From Candidatus Phytoplasma tritici (GTDB lineage Bacteria > Bacillota_I > Bacilli_A > Acholeplasmatales > Acholeplasmataceae), in the NCBI RefSeq assembly GCF_000495255.1, contig NZ_AVAO01000003.1:62001-126000 (forward strand): a stretch of 64,000 bases of DNA, read 5' to 3'. Shown in pieces: positions 1-9,847 of this stretch (positions are counted from its first letter, which is position 1; every line of letters starts with the position of its first letter). A program made the position numbers and the translations under genes. Under the pieces are notes generated by a model. The model was not told where the DNA came from. It made no database searches and worked only from the letters and a program-made list of their open reading frames with translations.

Positions 1-1800
1 CAATCATTCCTTTTTGCTCTTACCATTGCTTTTGGACTTACTCCTAAAATGCTTCCCTTAATTGTTGCTACTTCTTTTTCTAAAGGAATTGTTGCTTTAT
101 CCAAGTGCAAAGTAATTGTTAAAAACCTAAATGCTATTTCTAGTTTTGGAGCAATGAATATTTTATTTACTGACAAAACAGGAACCCTTACTGAAGACCA
201 AATCTTTTTGGAAAATTTCTTAGACCTTAACGGCAATGAAGATATCCGTGTTTTGCGTCATGCCTATCTGAATAGTTTTTTTCAAACAGGGCTTAAAAGT
301 TTAATTGATAAAGCCATTATTACCAAAACAAATAATGCCAAAACTCTACATCCTTCTTTGCAAGGAATTAATGTACAATTTACCAAAATTGATGAAATTC
401 CTTTTGATTTTAAAAGAAGAAAAATGAGTGTAGTAATACAAGATTCCTCCCAAAAACAACAAATGATTACTAAAGGAGCAATTGAAGAAATACTTGCTAT
501 TTGTGATCATGTAGAACTTGAAGGCAAAGTTGTTCCTTTGAGTGACCAAAGCAAACAAATAGTCCTTCAACAAACCATAACTTATAATCAAAAAGGCTAT
601 CGTGTAGTTGGAGTAGCCCAAAAACTTATCTCAAATCCCAAGAAGCAACCTTGTTTTACTCCTAGACAAATTGAAGAAAAATCAATGGTTCTAATCGGAT
701 TGCTTACTTTTTTAGATCCTATTAAAGAAAGTTCAACCCAAACAATTGCCTCTTTGCAACAAAAAGGTATTATCGTTAAAATCCTTACAGGAGACAACGA
801 TATTCTTACTAAAGCCATTGCCCAAAAATTAAATATTCAAACAAATTATTGTCTTCAAGGAAGTGTTGTTGATAATTTAAGTGATGATGCTCTTTATGAA
901 GCTTCTCAAAAAACTAATCTCTTCACTAAATTATCCCCCGAACAAAAAGCAAGAATTGTATCCGTTTTCAAACACAAAGGTAATATCGTTGCTTTTATGG
1001 GAGACGGCATTAATGATGCTTCTGCTATGAAACAAGCTAATTTAGGTATTTGTGTTGATAGTGGTGCTGAAATTACCAAAGAAATTGCAGATATTATTTT
1101 ATTAGAAAAACAACTTACCGTTTTAGAACAAGGAGTTGTAGAAGGAAGAAAAACCTATACTAACGCCCTTAAATACATTAAATTTACTCTATCGTCTAAT
1201 TTTGCCAATTCTCTCAGCATTTTACTTGCTAGTTTATGCCTTAACTTTCAACCTATGATAGTTTTACAAGTTTTATTTTTAGACCTTATCTATGATTTGA
1301 TTTGTTTTGCTATTCCTTTTGATAATGTGGATGATATTTATTTACAAAAACCACGTAAATGGGATTTTGCAAGTATTAAGAGTTTTATGTTGTGGTTTGG
1401 TTTTTTTTCTTTTTTATTGGATGTTGCTTTTTTAATTGGAATGAAATTTCTTTTAGAAAACTTATCCCAAAACTATCAATTATTCCAAACTAGTTGGTTT
1501 ATTTTTTCAATGTGGTCACAAACATTAACCCTTTTCTTATTGAGAACTGACAAAATTATTGCTAAAAACAATCAAAAAAACCTTCCCTCTTTCCTTATTA
1601 TGGCATGTTGTTGTTTAGGTTTGATAATTACTACTTTCCTTCCTTTAATACCTATTGTAAGTCAAGCCCTTCATTTAGATCAATCAATTTTTGAAAAACC
1701 TACAATTTTCCCCTTTTTGTTATTTTTAGTAGTTATTTATTCATTAGTTATGATATGGGCTAAAAAAATATTTATTCAAAAACACAAACAATTATTATAA
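1..1800 (+). CDS. mgtA: P-type Mg2+-transporting ATPase, MgtA-like (5' end outside window)
   Basis: The reading frame is open from base 1, so the gene starts upstream of the window; about 599 residues are visible. The first residues (ALTIAFGLTPKMLP) match the membrane segment just before the phosphorylation site in MgtA/MgtB ATPases (LTPEMLP in the family). The phosphorylated Asp lies in DKTGTLT near visible residue 58 and the hinge motif GDGINDA near 334. Several hydrophobic helices follow, as expected for the C-terminal membrane domain. By family it couples ATP hydrolysis to Mg2+ import across the cell membrane. The short spacing after the hinge and the VDSGAEITKE stretch favour the P-IIIB (Mg2+) group over Ca2+ pumps. 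Substrate is inferred from family only. Confidence 0.85.
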   Translation, partial: QSFLFALTIAFGLTPKMLPLIVATSFSKGIVALSKCKVIVKNLNAISSFGAMNILFTDKTGTLTEDQIFLENFLDLNGNEDIRVLRHAYLNSFFQTGLKSLIDKAIITKTNNAKTLHPSLQGINVQFTKIDEIPFDFKRRKMSVVIQDSSQKQQMITKGAIEEILAICDHVELEGKVVPLSDQSKQIVLQQTITYNQKGYRVVGVAQKLISNPKKQPCFTPRQIEEKSMVLIGLLTFLDPIKESSTQTIASLQQKGIIVKILTGDNDILTKAIAQKLNIQTNYCLQGSVVDNLSDDALYEASQKTNLFTKLSPEQKARIVSVFKHKGNIVAFMGDGINDASAMKQANLGICVDSGAEITKEIADIILLEKQLTVLEQGVVEGRKTYTNALKYIKFTLSSNFANSLSILLASLCLNFQPMIVLQVLFLDLIYDLICFAIPFDNVDDIYLQKPRKWDFASIKSFMLWFGFFSFLLDVAFLIGMKFLLENLSQNYQLFQTSWFIFSMWSQTLTLFLLRTDKIIAKNNQKNLPSFLIMACCCLGLIITTFLPLIPIVSQALHLDQSIFEKPTIFPFLLFLVVIYSLVMIWAKKIFIQKHKQLL

Positions 1801-1992
1801 GTTGTATTGATTAATTTCGTTATTTTTTAACTTTGTATTATTTTATTATTTCAAAATAAAAATGGTTTGGTTTGGTTTTTGTTTATCAAAAATTAATTAT
1901 AAATTGATTGTTTTTCTTTCTAATATCCCCCCCTTTTTGCCTTCCAAATTTTTTCAATTTATTAATCATAATCATTTTTGAAAGGAATTTCT

Positions 1993-2769
1993 ATGTTTGG
2001 AACCTCTCCTTTATGGACAGTTTTTTTGTTTTTGTGCATCTTTATTGTTTTTCATTTTTTCTTACGCAAATATCAAGTTTTAAATATGGTATTTTTATTT
2101 TTGCTTTTATTTTCCCTTGTTTATTGTTTGAAAAGCTACCACGATACTTTTGTTGAACCTATTTTTAAAAGATATCTTAGTTTAGACATTTCTAAAAACA
2201 TTTATGATTGCTTATTAAATTTTATTCTAACTAGTATCATCATCATCAAAGCTCCTTATTTAAGAGTTGTTTTTAATAATTGGTCTAAGCATTGGAATAT
2301 CAAACGAAAAAACTTTTTTATGGGTGGAGATAATACTCAAAAAGAAATTATTAAAGCCACTTTAGAACTTGCTTCGCGTAAAATAGGAGCCTTAATTACG
2401 ATTGAAAAAAATAATACTTTGGAACAATACGCTCAAAAAGCTATCTTAATTGATGGTAATGTTTCTAAAGAACTGTTGTTAAATATCTTTGCTCCCAACA
2501 ATCCTTTACATGATGGAGCAGTTATTATCAGAGGAGATAAAATTTTGTGTGCTAGTGCCTATTTTACCTTGTCTTCATCAGTTGATTCCTTAGATAAAAA
2601 AATTGGTTCGCGCCACCGTGCAGCCTTAGGAATTAGTGAAACTACAGATAGTATGACAATTGTTGTCTCCGAGGAAACAGGAAACATTTCTATCGCTTTA
2701 GAAGGGATGATGTTTCAAACTAACGAACAAGAAAAACTTAAAGAATATTTGGCTATTTTTATGAATTAA
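1993..2769 (+). CDS. cdaA: Diadenylate cyclase, membrane-bound CdaA type
   Basis: Makes cyclic di-AMP from two ATP. Three hydrophobic segments occupy about the first 85 residues and are followed by the DisA_N (DAC) domain. The two catalytic signatures are clear: LHDGAVII and GSRHRAALGISE. I chose the ATG at 1993 because AAAGGA lies about six bases upstream; an in-frame TTG at 1978 has no such site. About 258 residues, normal for CdaA. In Firmicutes and mycoplasmas this messenger controls K+ transport and osmotic balance, which would matter for a wall-less cell. No cdaR or glmM neighbour is present; DegV follows after about 117 bases. Confidence 0.9.
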   Translation: MFGTSPLWTVFLFLCIFIVFHFFLRKYQVLNMVFLFLLLFSLVYCLKSYHDTFVEPIFKRYLSLDISKNIYDCLLNFILTSIIIIKAPYLRVVFNNWSKHWNIKRKNFFMGGDNTQKEIIKATLELASRKIGALITIEKNNTLEQYAQKAILIDGNVSKELLLNIFAPNNPLHDGAVIIRGDKILCASAYFTLSSSVDSLDKKIGSRHRAALGISETTDSMTIVVSEETGNISIALEGMMFQTNEQEKLKEYLAIFMN

Positions 2770-2886
2770 TTAAAATAAAAATTAAAAATAAATAAAATAC
2801 AACCCAATTTTATAAAATAAAACAATACCCACTAATCTAAAACCCCAGATACACCAATCAAAGACGAAAAGGAAATAAATAAATAA

Positions 2887-3753
2887 ATGAATAAACGAAA
2901 ATTAGGCATCGTAGTTGATTCTACTTGCGGAAATACTTATGGCAAAAACTTTTTTGAAGATATTTCAATAGTGCCTTTAACATTAATTGTTGGAGAAACT
3001 AGCTATATGGATGGTACTATTGACAATACTACTTTACTAAATTTTATTGAAAACAAACAAAAAGTAACTACCAGCCAACCCAATCCAGAGCTTTTTATTA
3101 AAGCTTTTCAGAAACAATTTGATTTAGGATATAAACACGTTATTTGTTTAACTTTATCAAGTAAACTAAGTGGTACTCATAATAGTGCTCTTTTAGCTAA
3201 AAAAATGCTTAACAATCCCAATATTACTATTATTGATACTCAAAATATTGGTCCTGGAGTTTATTTTTTCTTACAAAGAATTAATGATTGGCTTACTCAA
3301 AACCCTGATGTTTCCCCCCAAACAATTACTGATAAAATTAATGAAGAAAAACTAAAAGGTTTTTTGTTATGCACTATTAATAATTTAAAAATATTGGCTT
3401 ATAATGGACGTATCTCTAAATTTAGATTTTTAATTGGTAACCTTTTGAAAATACACCCTATTTTAAAATTTCAAAAAGGAGTGTTATCAATCGAAAAAAA
3501 AGTAAGAAACTTAAAAAACTGTTTTAACTATTGTCTTAAAAAAATATTAGAACACAAAACTGCAAATAATAAACTTGATATTCAAGTTATTTATGTAGAC
3601 GATGAAAAAGATGCCAAAGAACTTTTAGCACAAATCACAAACTTAGCCAATCCCCAAATTAAAGCTACTCTTTATGGTGCTATTTCTCCTGTAGTAGCGG
3701 CTCATATTGGCTATAAAGGGTTTGGATTTTATCTTAACGAAATTACAGATTAA
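2887..3753 (+). CDS. DegV family lipid-binding protein
   Basis: 288 residues, typical for DegV. The N-terminus (KLGIVVDSTCGN) and the region TSQPNPELF, then LSSKLSGTHNSA, match the conserved fatty-acid headgroup-binding segments of the family. Later NGRISK is also a DegV hallmark. Such proteins bind long-chain fatty acids and, as FakB, can present them to FakA kinase for phospholipid synthesis. AAAAGGAAA lies shortly upstream of the ATG. It is probably cytoplasmic. No fakA is seen nearby, so a role in fatty-acid activation is only an inference from the family. Confidence 0.88.
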   Translation: MNKRKLGIVVDSTCGNTYGKNFFEDISIVPLTLIVGETSYMDGTIDNTTLLNFIENKQKVTTSQPNPELFIKAFQKQFDLGYKHVICLTLSSKLSGTHNSALLAKKMLNNPNITIIDTQNIGPGVYFFLQRINDWLTQNPDVSPQTITDKINEEKLKGFLLCTINNLKILAYNGRISKFRFLIGNLLKIHPILKFQKGVLSIEKKVRNLKNCFNYCLKKILEHKTANNKLDIQVIYVDDEKDAKELLAQITNLANPQIKATLYGAISPVVAAHIGYKGFGFYLNEITD

Positions 3754-3954
3754 CTTATAATTGCATTGTTTTTTAATCCCTTGATTTTGTTAAAATAATT
3801 TTTTACCCCAAAAATTTTCAAAATGTACCTTTAAAAAACACTTAAATAATCTTTTTGATTATCTTTTTGGCTATTTTAAGATACAATAAAATTGTAGCTA
3901 TATTTTTAGTTACATTATATTTTTATATCCTTTATATTAGAAAGAACCAAATAA

Positions 3955-4554
3955 GTGTCTATATTTCACCAAAGAAAAAAACTTTTTTTCAAAATACTTT
4001 TGGTTTTAGTATTATTTTTTTTTATTACAACTATCGCTTATGCTATAGAAGATTGGCATAAATTAAAAAAGGATAGTAATTTTGGATTAAAAATTGCTGC
4101 TCCTGCAGAATTGTTAGTTTCCAAACCCACAGATCTTCACGACACCAATAAAAAATTTTTAGTTCCTGCAAAACATAGTTTTTTAATGACAACAGAACAA
4201 ACAGATAGAGTTATTTTTGAACAAGAAGTTACTCTAAAAACTCAAAACGACAAATTAACTTTTATAAACGGAAAAAATACCAAACTAGATATTAATTATT
4301 TTTTTGAAAACCTTGATTTAAACGAAATGTTAAAAAATTTTTTTGATGTTCATATTTTGTGGAAATACAAAGAACAACCCCAACAAAGTTTTATTCCTTA
4401 TGACAATACAAACAAACCAGTTATTATTGATACAAACGGTAATTTAAAAAAAATTATTATTCAATTTACCATTTGTGCTTCTAAAGTTTTTACTTCTGAA
4501 TTCCAAAATAAAGAAAAAAAATTGCAGATAAAATATAACATAGAAAAACCATAA
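3955..4554 (+). CDS. Putative secreted protein, unknown function
   Basis: 199 residues beginning with GTG. Residues 1-27 form a classic Sec signal peptide: Lys/Arg-rich start, a long Leu/Phe/Val core and a likely cut after IAYA. The remaining ~170 residues have no membrane segment and no family I recognise; they are rich in Lys, Asn and Phe and predicted to be a mix of strands and helices. It stands alone and is followed by a strong terminator, so it looks like a monocistronic exported protein. In phytoplasmas this architecture is shared by effectors and by surface proteins; no SVM-type signal is present. The GTG start lacks a strong ribosome site, so the start is only likely. Confidence 0.65.
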   Translation: MSIFHQRKKLFFKILLVLVLFFFITTIAYAIEDWHKLKKDSNFGLKIAAPAELLVSKPTDLHDTNKKFLVPAKHSFLMTTEQTDRVIFEQEVTLKTQNDKLTFINGKNTKLDINYFFENLDLNEMLKNFFDVHILWKYKEQPQQSFIPYDNTNKPVIIDTNGNLKKIIIQFTICASKVFTSEFQNKEKKLQIKYNIEKP

Positions 4555-4680
4555 TATTGTTTTGCTATTTTTATTATTTGTGATTTGCAATTAATAACTA
4601 TTTTTAATTTTAAGCTCCTTTAAAATTTTAAATTATATAAATTGCTTATTTATTTCAATACTTAATTTTTCAAATAAGCG

Positions 4681-4711
4681 AAGACCGTATCAGCACGGTC
4701 TTTTCTTTTTT
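4681..4711 (+). terminator. Rho-independent terminator
   Basis: Perfect 8-base stem AAGACCGT / ACGGTCTT around a six-base loop, followed by a T-rich run. It sits about 125 bases after the secreted-protein gene and before the folP relic. Confidence 0.9.
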
Positions 4712-4936
4712 TCCTTTGATATTTATTTTAGAAAAAAATTAATTTGTTACAAAAATATCTATATTAATAAAATAAAATTCTAACCTTATTATTTTTTTAT
4801 AAAATGAATTGATGAAAAAACATTTTTTGTTTCTTTTGGTAACACTCTTTAACGATAAAAATTTCTTTTAGTAAAATAATTTGTATTCCAATTCTTCAAA
4901 TTAAAAAATATAAAAATAAAGGCCAAAAAGTTTACA
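4712..4936. other. AT-rich intergenic region
   Basis: Between the terminator and the folP relic I see only A/T-rich sequence, no clear gene and no convincing promoter pair. The gap between coding regions is about 380 bases in all. Confidence 0.6.
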
Positions 4937-5722
4937 ATGGAACTTAACAATCAAACAATTAATTTCTATTCAAAACATCCTAAAATATGGAAACTGGATC
5001 ACAACCGTCAAATTGAAATTTATCATAAAACTTTAATTATGGAAATTATTAATGTTACTCTTGATTCTTTTTCAGATGGCAACCAACATTTACTACTTAA
5101 AAAAGCAGTTAATCAAATGCTCTTCGTTGTCTCAAAGAAGGTGCTTATATCCTTGATATTGGAGGAGAATCTACTCGTCCAGGATCAACTCCAATTACTC
5201 CTTTAGAAGAATAAAAACGCATTTTTTGCCTGTTATTAAAGAATTATCACGCCACAACCCCCTAAAGGACATTATCTCTGTTGATACTTATTATCATTTT
5301 TAAATTGATAAATTAGCCATTAAAGCAGGAGCTCATATTATCAATGATTGATGGTGGCTCGCAACAAAATCCTCAAATGGCATAAACAACTACTGCATTA
5401 AATGCAGGTATTTGTATTATGCATACAGGAAGAAAAATCGAAAAAAACTTTCTAATGCCTTCTTACAATACCAATTTTATTTTTTAAATCATTCTTTAGA
5501 AATTGCCAAATAAGCCCAAATTGCAACAGAGGAAATAGTGATTGACTCTGGATTTGATTTTGAAAAAAACATTGATGAAAACTTTGATATTATAAAAGAA
5601 TTTGAGCAATTAACTAAAATGGAATTCCCCATATTGGTAGGGGTCTTTCACACAAAAGATTTCTTCAGGCCATATGAATAAAATAGTTTGCTTTTTGCAG
5701 ATACTTTAATGAAAAAAATATA
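4937..5722 (+). pseudogene. folP: Decayed dihydropteroate synthase (folP)
   Basis: Fragments of DHPS appear in order but in different frames. The start reads MEIINVTLDSFSDG (family MGIVNVTPDSFSDGG); after a frameshift near 5130 comes [22 protein letters not shown], then IISVDTYY, then AGAHIIND. The last pieces read IDSGFDFEKN and EFPILVGVF. Several stops and at least two frameshifts interrupt it, so no full-length enzyme can be made. The intact enzyme joins p-aminobenzoate to the pterin in folate synthesis. The next gene, folK, is decayed as well, so this folate branch is lost here. Decayed folP and folK beside a gcp homologue have, to my memory, been described in phytoplasmas. Confidence 0.9.
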
Positions 5723-5928
5723 AATATTATTATAAATATATTTTAAAAATTATCCCTTTTAAAATAATGAAAAATATTAATTTTTCAACATAAAAAACGC
5801 AAAAAACCACATTCTTAAAAAAGGGATTTATGGCTTGTCAAAACTTATCAAATATTTTTCAAAAACAAATATTTTGCCAAATTTTTTTATTTTTTACAAT
5901 TATACCCAAGTGAAGAACGTATAAAACA

Positions 5929-6493
5929 ATGAAATTTAATAACAATATAGAAGCCATAGGGCTTGGAGTAATCTGTGAGATAAAAGAATAATTTATAAAC
6001 TGCTTTAAAAAAGATTAATGCATCCTCAATGTGAAGTTTTGAAAGTTTCTCCTTTGTATGAAACTATTCCTTTGGGTAAAACAGACCAACCTTTATTTTT
6101 AAATGATGCTATTCTAATCAAAACTATCTTATCCTCTTTACTTTTTTTAGATTTTTTATTATCTGTATAAATTAAGCTTAAAAGAAAACACCTGGAATTA
6201 TGGGGATCGCGTACTATTGATTTTTTGGTAATTATACTTGCAAAACTCCTAAATTAACTATTCCTCATCCCTATATATGTTAGAAAGAATTTTTGTCCTT
6301 TGCTTCTTTAGCAGATATTTTGCCTAAACAAATAATACAAACTAAAACTATTTTAGAATGGAAAAACCAATTATATCAAAATGCAGTTAAAATAATTGAA
6401 AATAATCAATGGTATCAACCTTCTTTTGAAAAATTTCTAACTGTTTCATTTTTAGACAACTTAATTATTTTAAACTATCATTTATTAATATAA
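5929..6493 (+). pseudogene. folK: Decayed HPPK (folK)
   Basis: Translations in changing frames recover HPPK blocks in the right order: CEVLKVSPLYETIPLG and KTDQPLFLNDAI (family SSLYETEPVGYTDQPDFLNA), then LELWGSRTIDF (family RWGPRTIDLD), then LTIPHPYI with a nearby FASLADILP (family FVLVPLAEI). Stops and frameshifts interrupt all parts; only the last 66 residues remain open. HPPK transfers pyrophosphate from ATP to 6-hydroxymethyl-dihydropterin in folate synthesis. It follows the decayed folP and precedes intact tsaD. Confidence 0.88.
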
Positions 6494-6519
6494 AAATAAA
6501 ATTATAAAAAGGAAATTAT

Positions 6520-7506
6520 ATGAACATTTTATCAATTGAAACAAGTTGTGATGAAACGAGTTGTGCAGTTACTGAAAATGGTAAAAAAGTACTCTCTAAT
6601 GTAGTTTTTTCCCAAATTAAAGATCATCAAATTTTTGGTGGAGTAGTCCCCGAAATAGCTTCTAGAAAACATATTCAATTTATGACTTTGGTATTACAAC
6701 AAGCCCTTAAAGAAGCATATCTCACACCCCAAGAAATTGATTTAGTAGCAGTTACCCAAGGACCTGGTTTAGTAGGTTCGTTGTTAGTGGGTATTAACGC
6801 CGCTAATGTTTTTGCCTACACTTATAAAAAGCCTCTTTTGGGAGTAAATCATTTATTAGGTCATATCTATTCTGCTCAAATTGAACATGAAATTAAATTT
6901 CCTGCTTTGGTGCTTTTAGTTTCTGGAGGACACACCGATCTTTTTTATCTTACGGATCATCTCCAAATTAAACCTTTGGGCACTACTCTTGATGATGCAG
7001 TAGGAGAAGTTTATGATAAAATTGCTAAAAACCTTAATTTTCCTTATCCCGGAGGACCTTTGATTGATCAATTAGCCCAACAAGGAAAAGACACTTATCA
7101 TCTGGTACGTCCTTATTTAAAAAATGATGATCTTAATTTTAGTTTTTCAGGATTAAAAAGTACTTTGGTAAATTTAGTGATGAAACAAAACCTAAAAGAT
7201 ATTAAAATTCCTGATTTATGTGCTTCTTTTCAAGCCAGTGTTATTGATGTTTTATATGAAAAAACCAAAAGAGCTTTAACCAAATATCCTGTTAAACAAT
7301 TAATTGTTACTGGTGGAGTTGCTTCTAATTCTGGTTTAAGACAAAAGTTTATGACATCTTTTTCTAACTCGGAAGTTATTTTCCCTAGTTTACAATATTG
7401 TACTGATCAAGCTGCTATGATAGGAATTGCGGCTTATTATCAGAATCAAATTATCAAAGCTTCTAAAAAATATGATCTTACGGCAAATCCTAATTTGTTT
7501 TTTTGA
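6520..7506 (+). CDS. tsaD: tRNA t6A37 threonylcarbamoyltransferase TsaD (former Gcp)
   Basis: 328 residues, full length for TsaD. Visible signatures are the start [14 protein letters not shown], the metal-binding HLLGH segment (about residues 110-115), VSGGHTDL, and [11 protein letters not shown] near the C-terminus. The protein transfers the threonylcarbamoyl group to A37 of tRNAs reading ANN codons, working with TsaB and TsaE, both of which are encoded about 1-3 kb downstream on the other strand. AAAGGAAATT precedes the ATG. It ends in TGA, which supports use of the standard code here. The older name O-sialoglycoprotein endopeptidase should not be used. Confidence 0.95.
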   Translation: MNILSIETSCDETSCAVTENGKKVLSNVVFSQIKDHQIFGGVVPEIASRKHIQFMTLVLQQALKEAYLTPQEIDLVAVTQGPGLVGSLLVGINAANVFAYTYKKPLLGVNHLLGHIYSAQIEHEIKFPALVLLVSGGHTDLFYLTDHLQIKPLGTTLDDAVGEVYDKIAKNLNFPYPGGPLIDQLAQQGKDTYHLVRPYLKNDDLNFSFSGLKSTLVNLVMKQNLKDIKIPDLCASFQASVIDVLYEKTKRALTKYPVKQLIVTGGVASNSGLRQKFMTSFSNSEVIFPSLQYCTDQAAMIGIAAYYQNQIIKASKKYDLTANPNLFF

Positions 7507-7539
7507 TTTTTGATAACTCTCTTTTTTACTTTTTCTTTG

Positions 7540-7915
7540 GTTGTTTTGGTATTTGTTTTTTTTAGTGATTTTTTCAAGTTGTTCTTTTTCTTCTTCGTCC
7601 AAAGTATAAACTTCACTTTGATTAAGGGTGTCTTTTTATAATAAAGCCTGAGTTATTTTTTTCACTAATACTTTATGTTTTTCTAAAATATTTTTAACTT
7701 CTTGGTCTACTCGATAACGAGTTTGCCCTGAACTTTTTTCAAAGTTGATATATCTTAAAGGACTCATCCCAGAATAAGCAACCATTCCAAAAGAAATTCT
7801 TGTAACAGTTTTTAAATTGCCATAAATTCTATTAGTTTGTTTTTTTAAAAAGAGCTCTTCAGCAGCAGCTCCAACCCAAAGAAACAACAATATCATAGAT
7901 TAATTGTTTTTTTGG
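7540..7915 (-). pseudogene. Decayed ftsH C-terminal fragment
   Basis: On the minus strand the reading DIVVSLG then, after one extra T in the run GGGTTGGAG near 7875, GAAAEELFLKKQTN matches the FtsH segment SLGGRAAEEL. It continues with RISFGMVAYSGMSPL (family MVTEYGMSxxLG) and RYRVDQEVKNILEKH (family ReIDxEVrrIieea), the end of the M41 peptidase domain. A further frameshift near 7636 separates a Lys-rich tail. No AAA+ domain or HEAGH motif remains. This is a relic of one of the ftsH/hflB paralogues that phytoplasmas carry in several copies. Confidence 0.75.
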
Positions 7916-8330
7916 TTTGATGTAATTTTTCTTTTTTTTGATAGGCCACATTTAACCATTATAAGTACCAAAATTAATTCAATCAACTTGTTTATTGTCA
8001 TCTGTTGCTGTTTTTTTGTTAATATCTTTTGGACGTGAGTTTTCCTTTTGTATTATATGTTTCATCCCAATATTTGCATGTTTGAAGAGACCAATTTATT
8101 AATTTATTTTCTTCTGTACTATTTGCTAAATAATATCTTTGAGATAATTGATTACCTTTTTAATCAAAAGTAGCATCCCAAGTATCATCACTTTCTCAAT
8201 CTACTTTTTTGCCTTCTAGTTTGGTATCGTCTTTTAAATATTTTTTTCTAGCATGATATATTTTAGGATTTTGATTATTTTAAGGCCACACCTAATCACA
8301 CAATGAACCAAACACCGCTTTATATTTACA
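7916..8330 (-). pseudogene. Decayed hypothetical protein remnant
   Basis: Minus-strand translation gives broken pieces such as KYLKDDTKLEGKKVD, DTWDATFD, KGNQLSQRYYLANSTEENK and YWDETYNTKGKL, with stops between them. The alternation of short polar segments ending in KG-(N/K)-L is loosely like the DUF2963-type repeat seen elsewhere in this window, but I cannot assign it. It is not part of the ftsH fragment. Confidence 0.4.
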
Positions 8331-8500
8331 AATAAACATCCTAAAACTATAAAATAAAACCACCATAATTGTGATAATTTAAAATATGACTTTTATTTCA
8401 TATATTATCTATTATTATATAATTCTCCAAAAAATAATTAAAAAATCTTCTTTTTTTAAAAAAATAAAAAACTACTATTAACTGCAATTTTGTATATAAA

Positions 8501-8525
8501 AAAAGAGACTTTTTAAGTCTCTTTT
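8501..8525 (-). terminator. Terminator for the gyrB-gyrA-tsaE-tsaB block
   Basis: Eleven-base perfect stem (AAAAGAGACTT / AAGTCTCTTTT) with a three-base loop. On the minus strand it lies about 40 bases beyond the tsaB stop and is followed by T residues; it could also act on the plus strand. Confidence 0.88.
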
Positions 8526-8567
8526 TGGGATTATTTATTTATTTTAAAAAATATTTTTACTTTTTTG

Positions 8568-9158
8568 TCAATCATTTTTTTCTAAATTGCGTTCTGCCTG
8601 GGTTTTGGTTAAGTAGTTAGGAACTAATAAATGGGGATTGGAAACAATTTTTGCAAATTTTTTGATGGTGCGCAAATCTATTTTGATAGTATTTGGTTCA
8701 ATTAATAAATGATTAGGAAAAGATTGTAAGAAATTACTCTCAAATCTATCTTCGTTTAAGCAAATTTGGTTGTCTTTGAGGCTTAAAGCAAAAAAAGCAT
8801 TGCTTCTAGCATCAATTAAAGGAGTAAGCAAATCATAAGAATAACCGCTAGATAAAAGTAATATACTGCTTATTTGGTATAAAGGGATTTGCAAGTTGAA
8901 GGCTAACATTTTGGCTGTAAGAACTGCTAAACGAGTGCCAGTATAAGAACCAGGACCCACACCAACTATTAAAGCATCTAAGTTTTTTAGATCTAAATTA
9001 TTTTCTTGTAAGACGCTTTCAATTAAAGGAATCATGCAAGAAACATAATCGTTTTTGCCAAGGCGTGATTTGAAAGTAGTAATTTTTCCTTGAATGACTA
9101 AAATAACTATTTGGCTTTTGGTGGCATTATCTAGAATTAAAATGTTTTGATGATTCAT
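8568..9158 (-). CDS. tsaB: tRNA t6A protein TsaB (YeaZ)
   Basis: About 196 residues. It begins MNHQNILILDNATKSQ and has the family signature VGVGPGSYTGTRLA (about residues 65-78), then CMIPLIESVL. TsaB is the catalytically dead partner that binds TsaD and holds it in the active t6A complex. I place the start at the ATG at 9158; the longer frame begins at a TTG at 9176, and GAAAG lies between them. It follows tsaE by about 90 bases in the same orientation and ends at a terminator. Confidence 0.9.
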   Translation of the reverse strand: MNHQNILILDNATKSQIVILVIQGKITTFKSRLGKNDYVSCMIPLIESVLQENNLDLKNLDALIVGVGPGSYTGTRLAVLTAKMLAFNLQIPLYQISSILLLSSGYSYDLLTPLIDARSNAFFALSLKDNQICLNEDRFESNFLQSFPNHLLIEPNTIKIDLRTIKKFAKIVSNPHLLVPNYLTKTQAERNLEKND

Positions 9159-9249
9159 TTTTCGTATCGCTTTCAAAAGTTTGGTTGAAAAATTATAAAA
9201 AAATTTAAAGGTTGATTTTGGAATAAATATTTTTCATATCATTTTTTAC

Positions 9250-9738
9250 TTATTTATTTTTATTATCAAGGTTTACATTTTGATAGATAGTAATTTTTCT
9301 TTGAGTTTCATTGAAAAATGTCATTTCTACTAAAAAAGCAAAATCAGGAAAAAGGTAACTGCAATTTTGAAAATATTCTACTATAACAAAATCTTTATAA
9401 GTAAGGTCTTCTAATAGTTCTTCTAAAAATTCAGGTTCAAGGTTTGTGCGATATAAATCAAGATGATAAATAGTGTGCAATTTGTTCTTGTAGGTTTTAG
9501 AAATAACAAAAGTAGGACTACAAACGTTTTTAAGGATAGCAAAACTTTTAATAAAACCCTTAGTAAAGATAGTTTTTCCACAACCCAAAGAGCCTTGCAA
9601 TAAAATGATTGTTTTGTTTTGTTTCGCTTTGGGAGTGTTTCTTTTTTGATTGATGAGTTTTTTCCCTAAATTGTATCCCAATATTTGGGTTTCTTTTGGG
9701 TTATTAGTAATTATTTCTAAATATATTTTGGTTTTCAT
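9250..9738 (-). CDS. tsaE: tRNA t6A ATPase TsaE (YjeE)
   Basis: 162 residues. Walker A reads GSLGCGKTIFTKG (about residue 50) and is followed by VCSPTFVISKTY and HLDLYR, both conserved in TsaE (SPTFxLVxxY; HxDxYR). TsaE hydrolyses ATP to reset the TsaB-TsaD complex during t6A synthesis. AAAGGT precedes the ATG. It sits between gyrA and tsaB on the minus strand and is probably co-transcribed with them. With tsaD on the opposite strand, three of the four core t6A genes lie within 3.3 kb; tsaC is not seen. Confidence 0.92.
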   Translation of the reverse strand: MKTKIYLEIITNNPKETQILGYNLGKKLINQKRNTPKAKQNKTIILLQGSLGCGKTIFTKGFIKSFAILKNVCSPTFVISKTYKNKLHTIYHLDLYRTNLEPEFLEELLEDLTYKDFVIVEYFQNCSYLFPDFAFLVEMTFFNETQRKITIYQNVNLDNKNK

Positions 9739-9847
9739 GTAAGTTTAGACCTTTAATTATTATGAGATTAAAATAATATGATAAGTCCTTTGTTCTTTTT
9801 TCTTTTGTATTGTTTTTTTGTCTTTTGTATTTTATTTTGGTTTAAAA

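Noticed and set aside
1908-2156. 82-codon plus-strand frame overlapping the cdaA start.
   Set aside because: Overlaps cdaA in another frame, Phe-rich low complexity, no ribosome site.
7390-7602. Minus-strand 70-codon Lys-rich frame.
   Set aside because: Mostly antisense to the end of tsaD; only its first part belongs to the ftsH relic tail.
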